Shown: piece after piece, positions 9,498-21,225 of the stretch
Layout: each line of letters starts with the position of its first letter
How positions within the stretch are numbered: the first letter of the stretch is position 1
NCBI GenBank assembly: GCA_001632435.1
Contig: KV423920.1
Location: 270,398 to 334,397, forward strand
Source: Calocera cornea HHB12733
Taxonomy: Eukaryota > Basidiomycota > Dacrymycetes > Dacrymycetales > Dacrymycetaceae
DNA length: 64,000 bases
Reading direction: 5' to 3'
Program-made: the position numbers and the translations under genes
The notes under the pieces: generated by a model
The model's database searches: none
The model's input: the letters and a program-made list of their open reading frames with translations, nothing else
Told to the model about the DNA's origin: nothing

Positions 9498-11583
9498 CTA
9501 CGCCTTCTTCAACCTCCTCCCATGGCTCCACTCAGCAGGGAACACCTTGTCCCTCAGCCTGCGGTCCCAGAACACCCGCTGATGCACATCAAACTCGAAC
9601 ACCCTCGCCCCGTCATCATACGCGCGCTCCGCCAGCCCCTCGTCCACAACGGTGCCAGTGCCAGTGCCAGTGCCAGTGCCGGTGCCAGTCCCCGCCCCGC
9701 TCGCCGGGGGCTCGGCCCTCGCTCGCCCAGGCGCGGAGAACACGTTCTCGCTCGCGCCTCGCTGGCCAGCGGCAGCGGCCTGGCCCTGGGGCGCGTGCGG
9801 GTCCCACACGCCCCCGCCCTCCTCGGCCGTGCGTGCCCGGGCCCGCCAGCCCACCTGGTCCGGGTCGAACCCGGGCACCTTCTCGCTCCTGCCTTTGCCC
9901 CAGAGCGGGCCGCCCAGCGCGTGCTCCCACGCCGGCGGGTCGCGCATCGTTGCCCGCTTCCAGGAGAGGGCGAGGTCCGCCACGCCGGCGCCGGGGAGGA
10001 GGCGGAAGCCGAGGGAGAGGAAGGTCGGGAGGGAGGGGTGCGAGGGCGGGAGGGTCGCGGTGAGGGGGAGGAGGCGGAGGGAGGAGAGGAGGTGCGCGGC
10101 GCGCGTGAGGTTGCGCGGAGCGTGTTTGGAGTTTCGGGATGCGGGCGGTGGGGATTCGGAGCTTGGGGGTTCGGGAGGGCACTCGCCAGATGCGGATTTG
10201 GGATTTGGAGGTGAGGGTGAGGGTGAGGAGGGCGAGGGCGAGCAAGGGAGGGGCAGCGTATACCGCATACTGCGGTAGAGGAGGCGCGCCGTGCGCATAA
10301 CGAGCGCCCTTATGAGCTTGTCCACTGGGGGCATCCCCCGTCCAGACGCAGACACCAGCTGCGGGCCCATGATCGACACTACTCGCACCGCCACCCAGTC
10401 AGTACTCCGCGCACCGTATGTCAAAGAAGGGACAAGGCAGGAAAGAAGACGTACAATCGTTCCGGACCGTCACCCACGCTACGAGCGCGCCCCCGGCGTC
10501 GCGGAACGCACTGCTGAACGGGAGGCCCTTGGCGAGGTACGCCGGGGGGTACCGGCGCCCTAGGGTGTCGGACACTTTCTCTAGCTCGTCTTCCCTCAGC
10601 GGGCTGAGGCCATACTCCCCGCCCTGCCCCTCCCGCTCCTCCACCCCGTCTGAGTCGGCGAGCGCAGGGTCGAGCCAGGGCACATCTTCGGGCAGGACGA
10701 GCCTGAGGAAGGTGCGCTGCCCCTGGATGATGGGGTTCCAGTAGAGCTTGTAGGGCGCGTTGCGGCGCGAGGAGAAGGTCTGGAGGTGGACGATGTAGGG
10801 GAGGTGGTGCGCTGGGAGGTCGGAGAGCGAGCGCGCGGCGGGGGTCACTTCTGCTTGGGAGTCAAGGGGGAACGGGGAGCAGAAAGATGGGGAGGAAGGG
10901 GAAAGGAGGGACGCACCGTCTTCGGCGCTGTAGTCGCCGCGCTCTCTGCTCGCCATATCCCTCAGCATAGCATACAGCGCCCTGTCCGCGCGCGCCTTCC
11001 TCTCCCTGAGCTCGGCCGTCTCCCTCCACACGCGCTCGCTGACGCCGCCGCTCGGGTCTGCGCCGGCCCAGCGCGCAGCCTCCTCCGCCAGCTCCTTCCC
11101 GCCTTTGGTTGCCCGCTCGTCCGCGGCGAGCTCGCCCTGCGCGCTGCCCCAGAAGCGGAGGCCGTGCTCCCGCGCTGCGTCGGGGAGGAGGCCGTCCATC
11201 TCGCAGACGCCGACGGACCAGTCGTACGCCTGCCTGTGTGTCGGCACCTCTCTGCCCGGGTATGGCCCGAGGAGACAGAGGAAGCGGCGGGAGTAGGGGG
11301 CTGCGGGTGCGGCGCGGACGATGCTTGAGAGCTCTGCCCAGCGCGCCCATCGTCCACGTGACCAGGGGAGGCGGCCGGGGGCAGTTTTGAGGGGGCCCGG
11401 GGCGGGGGGGCAACCCGATGTGCAGTCGTCCAGGTTCTGCCATGCGAGCGGGGCGAGGAGTGTGCCGAGGGCGGGGCCGGATGCCGGGAAGTGGGGCGGG
11501 GAGGAGAGGAGGTGGATGAGGTCCTGCAGCAGCCGCGCGTTCGGGGTCGTCGGCGCGGGGAGGGGCGGGATACGGCGCAGCAT
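9498..11583 (-). CDS. Unknown protein with central conserved-looking block
   Basis: Three exons: 11583-10917, 10853-10455, 10378-9498, giving 648 residues. The second intron uses donor GTACGT with acceptor TAG at 10379-10380 and a good TACTGAC branch sequence. I do not recognise the family. Ordered blocks include AYDWSVGVCEMDGLLPDAAR in exon 1, and HHLPYIVHLQTFSSRRNAPY followed by a YWNPIIQGQRTFLRLVLPED stretch in exon 2. The last exon starts with a basic helix and is then mostly low complexity, including an in-frame (TG)n dipeptide run from a CAGTGC hexamer repeat at 9651-9690. The extreme C-terminus is ordered and charged. It converges with the gene ending at 9283 (214 bases between stops). 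Confidence 0.6.
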
Positions 11584-12486
11584 CGCAAGGCATCGCGGGG
11601 GATCGCTGAGGTCATCGACGCATCATACACCGTAATCAGAGCGAGAGGGTGACGGGGCAGAAGGACCCAAGGCGGCTTGGAACGGACGGGGGGACGTGGG
11701 CCTCTGCACCTGCAACGAGCCTGAGCGTGCGAGCAAGAAATCGCGCAGAGCGGAACGCCCGCACCCTGAGTGGCAGTGCTCCGCCGTTCCGCAACTTGAC
11801 CCCGACCTCGGCTCCGCGAGCGATCACGATTCACCCGCGCACTCGGCAGTCGGCACGGACCCTGCACCGGCAGGCGCCGGCTTGCTTGCTGGCCGTGTGC
11901 CGCGCCGAGGTGGTATGTTGAACCGCCTTGCACGCTCAGGGTCAGCCGCTCCCCTCGGATGATACTAATCTCGACCAACAACCCACCGCGCAGCGCTGGC
12001 CCGTCCTTGCCTTTTGCTCGCTGCTGTGACCGCCATGGTCCCCCATCACCTTCGCGTCCCAGGCGGGAAGTGTATTTTAATGACCCTGGGGACGTGAGCG
12101 TGCTCTGGAAGACTGGATCACCAGCCTGAGCTCCAGGCTGCTGACCTGTCACCGGCGCCCGGCCTTCGTCTGCAGTCTGCAAGACGCGTGCACCTTGCTG
12201 GCGCCGCCAGGGCGCGTCTATCGCACGCTTGCAGCCTCTTGATCTTGCTGTTTGACTTGACTTGTACACTGTATGGCTCTGTACTCTGCGTTAACGTTGC
12301 CAACACAGTCGCACCTGACGACGCTTCAAACATCACCCACCCTCATCAACGTAACACCAGCTGTACCCTGCATCAACAACCTATCAATCATCAGCCCATC
12401 ATCAGCATCATCAGTCATCAGCCATTCATAACGATATCTCTGTCTACGCCGTATCTCCATCCCCGTCTCCTCCAGGCAGGCTCGCC
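11584..12486. other. Divergent intergenic region
   Basis: It separates the unknown gene read leftward from 11583 and the membrane-protein gene starting at 12487. No frame with domain similarity is seen. The last ~150 bases are rich in CAT/ATC triplets (ATCATCAGCATCATCAGTCATC near 12387-12425), probably 5' untranslated sequence of the gene to the right. Confidence 0.5.
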
Positions 12487-15192
12487 ATGTCCATCCTACA
12501 GCAACCAACAGCCCCGCGCGGCGCCCGTCCCCCGCTCGCCATCCTCCACCCACCTCCGATCCCGCACGCACTGGCCCCTTCCACCCTTTCAGCTTCGGCG
12601 GGCACGATCCCCTCCGTCCCGGCCGATGCCACATCCCGACCATCAATGCCCTCGCTCCCCTCGCTCCCATCCGGACCCTCAGCGCACTCCGCCTCCGGGT
12701 CAACAACGTCCATCCCGCCCTCCCTGGCCGCGCACATCCTCGGCCGGCCTCCCCCGCGCACCCCCGGCCCTCGTCCACCAACCCCGCTCGGTCTCCCCCT
12801 AGCAATGCGCGGCCTGCCGCAGCCCTCCCCCTCCCGCCAGACCGCGCTCACCCTCTCCCCAACCTCCGGCGCGCGCACCGACTCCGAGCCAGAAGAGTAC
12901 GTCGACGCCCTGACCCTCAAGGAGTTCCACAGGCTTGCGCAGAACTTGGGCGACGACAGCCTCGTCACGCGGCTGACGTCGGACGACTCGCGCCACCCCG
13001 TGCTGTTCGTCCACTTTATGCATCAGGACTCGCCGTACTTTTGCCGCATCCGGAGACCGTATTCAAGAGTCACGGCATTCGTTCGTGAAGTCTTTGGGCT
13101 CGAGAGCCCTCCGGCTGTACTCTTGTCGAATGTCGACCTCCCGGAACGTGCGAGGAAGAAAGTCAAGCTTCTGATGTATCCGTGGCGGGCGCACTACCCG
13201 ACCCTGGACCCGAGCAACCCTCTCCAGCTCCCTGTCCTCGCCCGAACGGAAGAAGGCGGGCGCCTCGTGCGACTCCTCAACTCGCTCGGAAACGGCCAAA
13301 CGTACGCATACAAGCCCCAACTCCGTCTCCGAGACGTTGCCGAGCTTTGCCTCTCCTCCCACTCCCTCACCCCGCCCGGCCTGCCACAAAGTTTCAAACA
13401 GCGCTTCTTCGTCTGGCACACCGTCTTCGCCCTCCTCGATCACTTCGGGCACGAGCTGTTCGTCACCTACCGGAAGAGTGTGCACCCCGATTTCGTCCTC
13501 GGCCTGCGATGGGACCTGAAGCAGTACGGCTCGTTTGCGTCCTTCTCCGTCGGCGCACTGCTCCTGCTCTGCACACTCATCGCCTATATCCCTATATTCG
13601 TACTCCTCGGCTTCCTCTTCACCGCCCGCGGCTGGCCAGGAGGCGGTATCCTCTACCTCCTCATCGCCCTCCCCGCCGGCCTCCTCTCCCCACTTCCCGA
13701 CTATCTCCTCCGCGCCTGGTCAGCCCGCGTCATCGCGCACGGCAGGCGATTCCGCTCCAAGCTCACCGCAGACATCCGAAGGCAGTTTGGCGGTCATGCG
13801 GAACTCCGCAGCACCGCCGCCTGGTCCCTTTCCGGACCGGTGGGGAACATCAACATGCACAGCCCGCTTTTCCCACACCTCGCTGTGAACGACACACCCA
13901 CTTTGCCCCGCGAGGCGAGCGTGCCGCCGATGGAGCTTAAGGACTTCCTTGCCGAGCTCAAGGTAAGGACAACCCTAGCCGCAGCACGCATCACGGCCGT
14001 TCAAGCCCGTCAAGGACGCGGAAGTCCCTTCCTCCGCAGCTACTTGCTGTTCTTCATCAACCTTGGAGGTCAAGATATGGCCATCCGCGTCGACCCGCCA
14101 GCCAAGAAGCTGACCTGGTGGCACCCATACGAGCATGCGGTCTACCCTTCCCAAGTGCGCATCACCAGCGTCGCGGCAGACGATGCAGCCGAGGTGATCG
14201 AGAACGCCGGAAGTGGAGCACAAGGGAGCCACATTCTCTTCACGCTCAATAGCTGGAAGACGGCCTTTATCGATATCGACCCTAAGGAGCCAACTCAGCT
14301 CATTTCCCTCGCGTCGCAGAGTCGGGCAGCCCACAGGCGGTTGACGAGCCTGACAGACGTTCCAGGCCGGCTCACTGAGTTTCCGACTCCGACGCTGCAG
14401 GATGCGCTTCGCTCAGTACAAGCCGCGCACGACGAATTCCACCCGGCTTACTCAGCGGCGCTGTTCATGCTCCGAGTGACGCTCTCGGTCATACGCGCGT
14501 TTGCGATCGCATACTCTAACGAATACCTCCCGAGTGCTGGAGATCGAAAGATACCTGTGCACCCCGTTATCTTTCTCAACGACCAATATGTGATGCAGCA
14601 TCATCGCGCCATGATACGACATCTCAATATGCTGATTACCGCGCTTTTCTACGGCATGCTCATCGCACTCGCCTTCGTGAGCCCGAGCAATTACTCGCAA
14701 TTCCTGGTGGCGAATACGACGATTATTATTGCAGCCATGGCTTGCTGGTTTGCCTGGCAGAAGACATTCTGGCCTGCTTGGCTTGGAAGGACTGAGTCAG
14801 GTATTGATGACATGGCGAAGTGGTTGGGTCGCAAAATTCTTCCCAAAGCGGTACCGCTACCGAGAGGATCGTATTTCCCACCGGACCGGTACGTCTTGAT
14901 GGTATGTCTGCGACGTGACTAGGATGATCTAACTGGATACTGCAGTGACAAGCCGACCAAGCCTTTGAACTGGGATGTGCCGCCAGCCGGTTATGAGGCT
15001 GAGTTCGAGGTAGCGAATGCGGAATGGGCGCAGCGTGTGAGCTCGCGCATGGCGTCAAGCAGCCATACGCCATCTAGTCGCCTTCCATCCTCGGTGAGGG
15101 TACCGCAGCTGCGTGACGCGTCTTTGGAAAGGCAAATGATGCTGGATGGTGGGATGCCTCAAATGAGAGAGCGATCGGCAGAGCGCCGTTGA
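12487..15192 (+). CDS. Unknown multipass membrane protein
   Basis: Two exons: 12487-14888 and 14946-15192, giving 882 residues. The first ~135 residues are Pro/Ser-rich and disordered. A soluble domain follows (residues ~140-345), then a hydrophobic pair near residues 353-405 (ASFSVGALLLLCTLIAYIPI, then GGILYLLIALPAGLLSPLP). A second soluble domain spans about 450-690. Another hydrophobic pair follows near 715-760 (MLITALFYGMLIALAFVS and LVANTTIIIAAMACWFAW). The 3' exon codes for a Ser-rich tail. The arrangement of two membrane hairpins with large loops suggests an intracellular-membrane protein. I know no family for it. The short 57-base intron near the 3' end has donor GTACGT, and removing it restores the frame. 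Confidence 0.7.
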
Positions 15193-16507
15193 ACGAGTAG
15201 CCGACCGCAGTTAGTGAGCAGACACTGTACGCCGGCGTTTGCGTGCCATGGACTTTTTGTGATATATTTCGAGCATTCGTCCACTTTGTACTACTACGCA
15301 ATAGGCTATGTCGATATGCAATCACCGTGTTGTTCTGCAGGAGGCTCCATTGGAGCGGATAAGGTTAACGCCGAGGGCTCGGCGTCACAGGCCGAGTCTC
15401 CTCCAATACTCCTCTCGTCTTGTCCTGTACAAACGGCATGACTTCCCACCGGCGATGCACTCCAAATCCTGCCGTAGCTCTGATGTTGCTCATTACCGGA
15501 ACACAGAAGCCATCTGAAAACATCGAGCATGCAGCGTGACTTACGAGCTTCTTCCTTTATCGCCGAGACGCGTAAACAGTAATCAAAACAAGCCCCATCC
15601 TACGCGTCACCCTGCTCCTGAACACTCTTCAAGCGCCGGGGGCCCACTGTGGCATGCCAGAAGCACACTATTCTTGCCATAAGCTTCGTCACACTCGCAC
15701 TTGTCCAGTCAGCTATCGTCATTAAACCCACGAATTGTGGGGAGACGCGCGCATTGCTGGCGTCACGTCCGGTGAAAACCGACTGCCAGCTCACCGACCT
15801 TCCTCTTCCCGAATTATCGAGCTTTCCGCGCTCTATGACAACGATAATGTGCCGACAGACTTTGGCCGCTGACTCAGGCGATAGCTGCGCTATCTATTGT
15901 GCAATGCGGGGTTCTGACTGAACCTACGCGGGTGGTCCTGGCTTTGTCAAACTTTCCTGATATCGACTCTGGTGGCAGAATTGTCGCAGATCCGTGAAAC
16001 GCCCTGATGGAACGGCTTCAGCCAATGGTAAGCGAACAGTCTGCTGTGACTGATACCTGTCAACTTATCGAGCCAATGAAGCGGTAAGCAAGGCACGACC
16101 TCTGGCGTACAGTATCCGCAGCTGATACGGTACCGCCGTACCGGTTGTCACAGTCTCGCCGAGCTAAACCCGTTTTAGGGCCAACAACGTCTAATGGATC
16201 AACCAGACATCATGTCATGCACGACCCCTAGAAGAAAACCGAAATTTGGGGATATTGAGTTCGTTCGGAACTTCCTTGTCTCATGGCTCGATACTACCCT
16301 CCCTTCTCGGGCCCTTGGAGCCCTTCCCTTCTTGGGTTTTGTTTTCCATCCTCCCCATTGCGTACCCCACGCCCCCGGACTATCGAGGCTATATAATCAT
16401 GCCAGCTCAAACATGCTTTAACTCGCATTTCTTGGCTCCGTGCTACGCCCATCCTCTTTCCCCCGCATCACCTTTGCACTCGTCCACAACAGACCCCGTA
16501 CCGCACA
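15193..16507. other. Intergenic region before the acetate transporter gene
   Basis: No gene recognised. A perfect 7-base-pair hairpin CGCCGAG-GG-CTCGGCG lies at 15369-15384. Small frames at 15649-15921 and 16194-16421 look like chance. The final part holds promoter signals for the gene at 16508. Confidence 0.5.
16365..16396 (+). promoter_or_regulatory. CreA/Mig1-like site and TATA box of the transporter gene
   Basis: CCCCAC at 16365-16370 is the complement of GTGGGG, a match to the SYGGRG consensus of carbon-repression regulators. TATATAA follows at 16390-16396, about 112 bases before the ATG. Glucose repression is inferred from the motif only. Confidence 0.4.
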
Positions 16508-17675
16508 ATGTCAGCTCCCCCCAACCTCGAGAAGGGCACGCCCAGTAACACCGGTACGTATTAGCGACTTTCTCTCAAGCCTATGCTCATTAATGTATCA
16601 GTTGCCGCTCAAGGCACCGCCCCACCTTCTGTCATGGTCAATGACTATGAGAAGAGCGGTCCCGCCTTGGGTCGGACGATGACAACCGAAACTCAGCCGG
16701 CGTTTCCTATTTAGTGAGGTGGATCAAACATGATCTCATTTCAACCCTCACAATATCGTCTCAGCCATAGGCGTCTGGCCAACCCATCGCCTCTCGGTCT
16801 GTACTCCTTTGCCACGACAACCCTGATGCTTTCGCTCGTCAACGTCGGCGCTAGGGGTGTGACAGTTCCAAACGTTGTAGTTGGGATGGCGTATGTGTGC
16901 TCCTACATACTTCCTCATTGGTGTACTGACGTATCACTCAGCTTTGCCTACGGCGGCCTATGTCAGCTTCTGGCTGGTATGTGGGAGTTCGCCTCCGGCA
17001 ACACGTTCGGAGCGACTGCATTCTCGTACGAGGCGTCTAGCTCTTCTCTGCCGCGGGTTTACTCACAGCTTGCCATCGCCATTTAGCTCGTATGGCGGCT
17101 TCTGGATCTCGTATGCCGTGAGTCTGGTACGCTCTTTACTGTGCCCTACTTAACACGGCGTGTAAAGATCATTTCAACTCCGGGTTTCGGCATCGAATCA
17201 GCCTATACTGGTGCAACTGCTTCACAACTTCCTCTCGCCATTGGTATCTATCTGGAAATGTGGTTCATCGGTACGTTGTTTGCAGGGTCCAAGCATTGTT
17301 GTGTCTCATCGGCTGCAGTCACGGTCCTACTCTTCTTCGGAACGTTCCGTTCCTCGATTGCCTTGTCATTCCTCTTCTTTACACTGGCGTTTGCCTTCCT
17401 TTTTCTTGGCATCGGCAACCTTATGGCGGAACCTGCGTGCCAGACGGCAGGTGGTGCATTTGGGTAAGCGACGGCGTCCGTCGTGTTGTTCTACCCTGGG
17501 CTGAACAATCTCAAGGATCATCGCGGCCCTTACTGCTTACTACGCCGGATCCGCTGGGTTGTATTCTCCCGATGCATCGTGCGCTGCTACTTTTCTACCC
17601 GTATCCAAACAGAGCTGACATTCTCCCAGATACTTCGTCCTTCCCGTGGGTGACCTGCCCAAGCTGAGGGACTAG
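16508..17675 (+). CDS. Acetate transporter, GPR1/FUN34/YaaH (AceTr) family
   Basis: Nine exons: 16508-16553, 16602-16713, 16765-16890, 16942-17025, 17087-17117, 17168-17270, 17319-17463, 17516-17578, 17630-17675. They give 251 residues, the usual family length. The signature NPSPLGL stands at about residues 59-65, directly before the first membrane segment, as in Ady2/Ato proteins. Six hydrophobic segments follow, including LSFLFFTLAFAFLFLGIGN. The family moves acetate (with protons) or related small monocarboxylates across the plasma membrane. The polar N-terminus of ~50 residues is cytosolic. Each intron is 45-60 bases with canonical ends, and all phases agree. One exon is only 31 bases. 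Substrate is inferred from the family; succinate or ammonia export have been proposed for relatives. Confidence 0.88.
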
Positions 17676-18600
17676 CACTGTCATCGTGTCAAATGCTTGA
17701 ATGTAGCTTGTAGTCCCAATTTCATAAAGTATCATCATGACCATGTCCTGAATGCCCGATGGCATCTATGTCAAAGCTGTAGGGATGGATGACCTGTTTT
17801 CACCCTTTTGTCAGTTCTGGAAATTGAATGGGACGCATTGCCAGGAGCAAATGCTCGAATCCCAGCTCCTATGACCGTGGGACGGACACTGAAGAGTCGC
17901 GGAAATTCTGGATATTTCTTTGACCATGCATCCCGCTTGGTCCGATTCGTTGAAGGCGGACGGCCGTACTTGCTAGGGACAAGTTTCGATGGTTTCCACT
18001 CTCCGATAGTGCAATTGAAGCTATTNNNNNNNNNNNNNNNNNNNNNNNNNNNNNNNNNNNNNNNNNNNNNNNNNNNNNNNNNNNNNNNNNNNNNNNNNNN
18101 NNNNNNNNNNNNNNNNNNNNNNNNNCAGAACAACACTGTCTTCCGTTGAAGGTCCGTACCGGCGGACCGAGTCCGATCCGCCGATGGAGGCCGACATGAC
18201 TCAGGATAGCTCGTACATGTATAGTAGTAGCTCAGAGCGCCCCTGTACCTTCCATGAGTTTGCAACGGAGTTCTCACTCCCGCCAAGCTCGTTCCTGTGC
18301 CCGCCGTTGTCCTCCATACAACATCCTCACGTTCCCTAAGTGGCCTTACGGAGAAGAGACAAATAGTAGACATATCCTCAGGTATACTCTATTTTCGTGT
18401 GTTATGATACAGAGCGATAGATACAAGAGAACCGAATCAGCGATCGATAGCACAACGCAGCACAACAGGCGCCAAACGAACAAGAAACGGAGGCGTAAAA
18501 CAACCATGGCGTTCCACTCAGTTAACCGGGCACATCATATCCACCTCCTCAGATCATCTTCCAGCAGGTCACAAATACGGCGCAAGTCCGGCCGGGCATC
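17676..18600. other. Gene-poor stretch containing an assembly gap
   Basis: Between the acetate transporter and the kinase 3' end. Bases 18026-18125 are exactly 100 N, the customary placeholder for a gap of unknown length. A plus-strand frame (17808 onward) and a minus-strand frame both run open into the gap, but neither resembles a known protein. Confidence 0.7.
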
Positions 18601-20611
18601 TCATCTCCCCAGCCTCAGCGCCTCCATCGTTTTCCTCAACACGCCCTCCTCACCACTCGGCCCCCTGCTGACGGGCGGGCGGTGGAAGCTGCCCGGCATG
18701 CTGCTCGTCCCGTCGTCGTCGTCGTCGCTGGGTATGTCGTGCTCGTCGGCCGTGGGCGCGCCGGGGTCCACAACGGGGTGGGAGAGCTTGACCGTCGGGC
18801 CAGAGTGCACGATGGGTGTCTCCGGCACCGCTGCCGCTTGCGCTTCGCCGTTCCGGATTGGCGCGGTCGGCGGCTGGGCCCCGTCCAGAGACTTGCGCTT
18901 CATCTCCCCGTCATGCTTCGTACTGTTTGGGCTCGCGACGGCCTCCTCGATGGCGGACATCTGGTCTGCTGCCTTGTCCTTCGGCGACGGCTGGTCCTTG
19001 TCCCGCTCCGCGCGGTTCATGGCCAGCCTTGGCACCTCAAGCAGTCCACCCTGCTCGCCGGGCGCAGGCACGGGTGCAGCGCCCGGATCCTTCTCGTGCG
19101 CCGCCCTGAGTTTGGCAAGGTTCTCCTTCGCCCTCTGGGTATCTCCCGTCCTGTGCGAGAACGTGGACGCATCATCGTCGTCGCTGTCCACATAGCTGAA
19201 GCTGGTTGTCGCGCTCGCCCACCCCCCGCTCGACCCCGTGGACGCACTCCCAAGATCCTTGTTGCGCGAGAAGGAGGCCATGCGGTTTTGCGCCTTGACG
19301 GTGTTGAACGCCTGCTTCCACTTCTGCTTGGCGTTGAAGTCGCGCAAGCCGGGCAGATCGTGGTCCTTTGTCCCCGGCGTATGGTGCTTGATCCAGGGGT
19401 GCTGCATCACCTCGTTGGCCGTGGGCCGCTTGTGCGGGTCCACAACGAGGATGGATTTGATGAAGTCCTTGGCTGGCATGGGCCATCAGCCTATAGCACC
19501 CTGGAGAAGGGCGATGAGTGAGTACGCACCTTCGTCGCTCACATTCTTCCAATACTGGTCGTGGAACCGGACATCCGCGTGCACCGTCCTGTCGATCATC
19601 TCCTCCTCATCGGGGTTCTGGAACGGCGCGTACCCGCACAGCAGCACGTACGTGATGACCCTGCACAAGAAACAACCACGACGCTCACATCAGCCACCGT
19701 CAGAGGTGTGAGGGGAAGGAAAAGGCGCACCCGATACTCCACACATCCACGGGCTTGCCGTGCCCCTTGTCCGTCAGCACCTCGGGTGCGACGTATCCGT
19801 ACGAGCCGGCGAGGGAGTGCAGCTCTTGCCCGGGGGTGTCGAGGTGCGTCGCACTGTATCCGCATGTATCAATGCCTTCCTGTATGAAGAGGGAAGGGAA
19901 AAGGCGGGGGCACGCACATGCCGAAATCGACTATGACGATGTCTGAGTCTGCGGTGGGGGTGCGGTAAAGGATGTTCTCCGGCCTGTAGGAGCGCAGCCT
20001 GTCAGCGGTGGTAAGGGCAGGGAGGAACACAGGACGCACTTTAAGTCCCTGTGAACGATATCGTGCGCATGCAAGTACGCGACCGCGTCGCATATAGTCC
20101 TGTCGCGCTATCAGCACACTAGCCACGGAATGGGAAACAGGAAAGAGACGGGCGCACGAGATGAGATGTACCGCGTCGTCCTCTGTGAACTTGCCACGCT
20201 CAACGATGCGCTGAAAGAGCTCTCCACCCTGGGCGAGCTCGAAGGAGAGGTAGTACTTCTCGCGCGACTCGAACCATTCGTAGAACTTGACCTGTTCCGC
20301 ACAGGATCAGCCTATCGTTGCTAGGATAGGCAGGCTGGAGGTAGGGAACGCGCACGTACAATGTTCGGATGATCAAGGCCCTCGAGCACCTTCATCTCCG
20401 AGAAGACAATCTCCTCGTTTCCCTTGACCTTCTTCTTGTTGATAACCTTGAGCGCCACATCGATATGGGGCTCGCGGGCAATCCACGTCGCGCGCAGGAC
20501 CTTGCCGAACGTGCCGCGCCCAAGGAGGGAGTGGATATGGTACTGCTTCTTCTTGGCGAAGGAGGCGGGCTGGGGGAGGAGCGACTCTCTGAGGTCGGCG
20601 AAGGAGGGCAT
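18601..20611 (-). CDS. Calcium/calmodulin-dependent protein kinase-like Ser/Thr kinase
   Basis: Seven exons: 20611-20360, 20291-20158, 20099-20040, 19983-19918, 19853-19731, 19660-19530, 19472-18601, giving 545 residues. Kinase motifs appear in order: GRGTFGKV (glycine loop), [11 protein letters not shown] (VAIK lysine), [12 protein letters not shown] (catalytic loop), DFGIA, and GSYGYVAPE (APE with activation loop), ending at [10 protein letters not shown]. Just after the catalytic domain, a basic amphipathic helix ([20 protein letters not shown]) has the spacing of an autoinhibitory/calmodulin-binding segment. The remaining ~200 residues are acidic, Ser/Pro-rich and probably disordered. Fungal CaMKs of this type respond to calcium stress. 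A Snf1- or Chk-related assignment is less likely because their C-terminal domains are absent. Confidence 0.85.
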
Positions 20612-21225
20612 GGCGGGCGAGTGCGCGCGTATCGGAGGTTGCTTGGCGTTGGCGTTGGCGAGTAGTGTCTAGGATAGTAGGTAGACGCCGAGAGCTGGAC
20701 GTGGGCCAGCCTTAGGCGGGGTGTATGCAGCAGTGACAGAGGTCGTGAGCGTCTGAAGCAAGCAGATCGCCGTCCGTTCGAGCAACGTGCAATGTCGAGT
20801 CGAGTCCCAGCTCAGGAAGTAGTTGCGGGCACCGGGGCAGTCCGCACTCCGACGCGCTAAAGGGACCTCATCTTCTCCCGGACCCCCGCCGGTGATGCGT
20901 GCTCGGGGCACGTGATTATGCAGACTCTGTACGTGCGCACCGAGGCCCTGACGTAGCGGCTGACGGGCTGGTGCTTGGTGTGGCGCCGCTTTCATTATTT
21001 GCCCCTGGTTTGGCATGTCGTCTCATAGGGGAAAGGGGGTGCGAACAGGCACGAGGTATGGACGGGCATGCCACCGCCCAGCATCGGGCGAGGGGGGTTC
21101 TATACATAGCTCTAGCGACGTACAGAGGTTTGCACAAATAAAGTACGGCACAAGCGGCTGGTGCAACGAGTATGTAGCAGCATATTTGCTGTTGTACGAA
21201 TACTGGCACTCCTATAGCAGCTCGC
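20612..21225. other. Intergenic region
   Basis: Upstream region of the kinase gene, followed by the 3' side of the Gdt1-like gene; both are read leftward. No gene, repeat or RNA recognised. Confidence 0.5.

Noticed and set aside
10962..12269. 435-codon minus-strand frame spanning the 11.6-12.3 kb intergenic region
   Set aside because: No domain, composition of a shadow frame, and it overlaps the better-supported first exon at 10917-11583 in another frame.
17848..17872. Possible tRNA T-arm (GCTCGAATCCCAGC)
   Set aside because: The flanking bases cannot form a matching T-stem, anticodon arm or acceptor stem.
17808..18025. Open frame leading into the N gap as a possible gene fragment
   Set aside because: Both strands are open, so openness carries little weight; no family resemblance.
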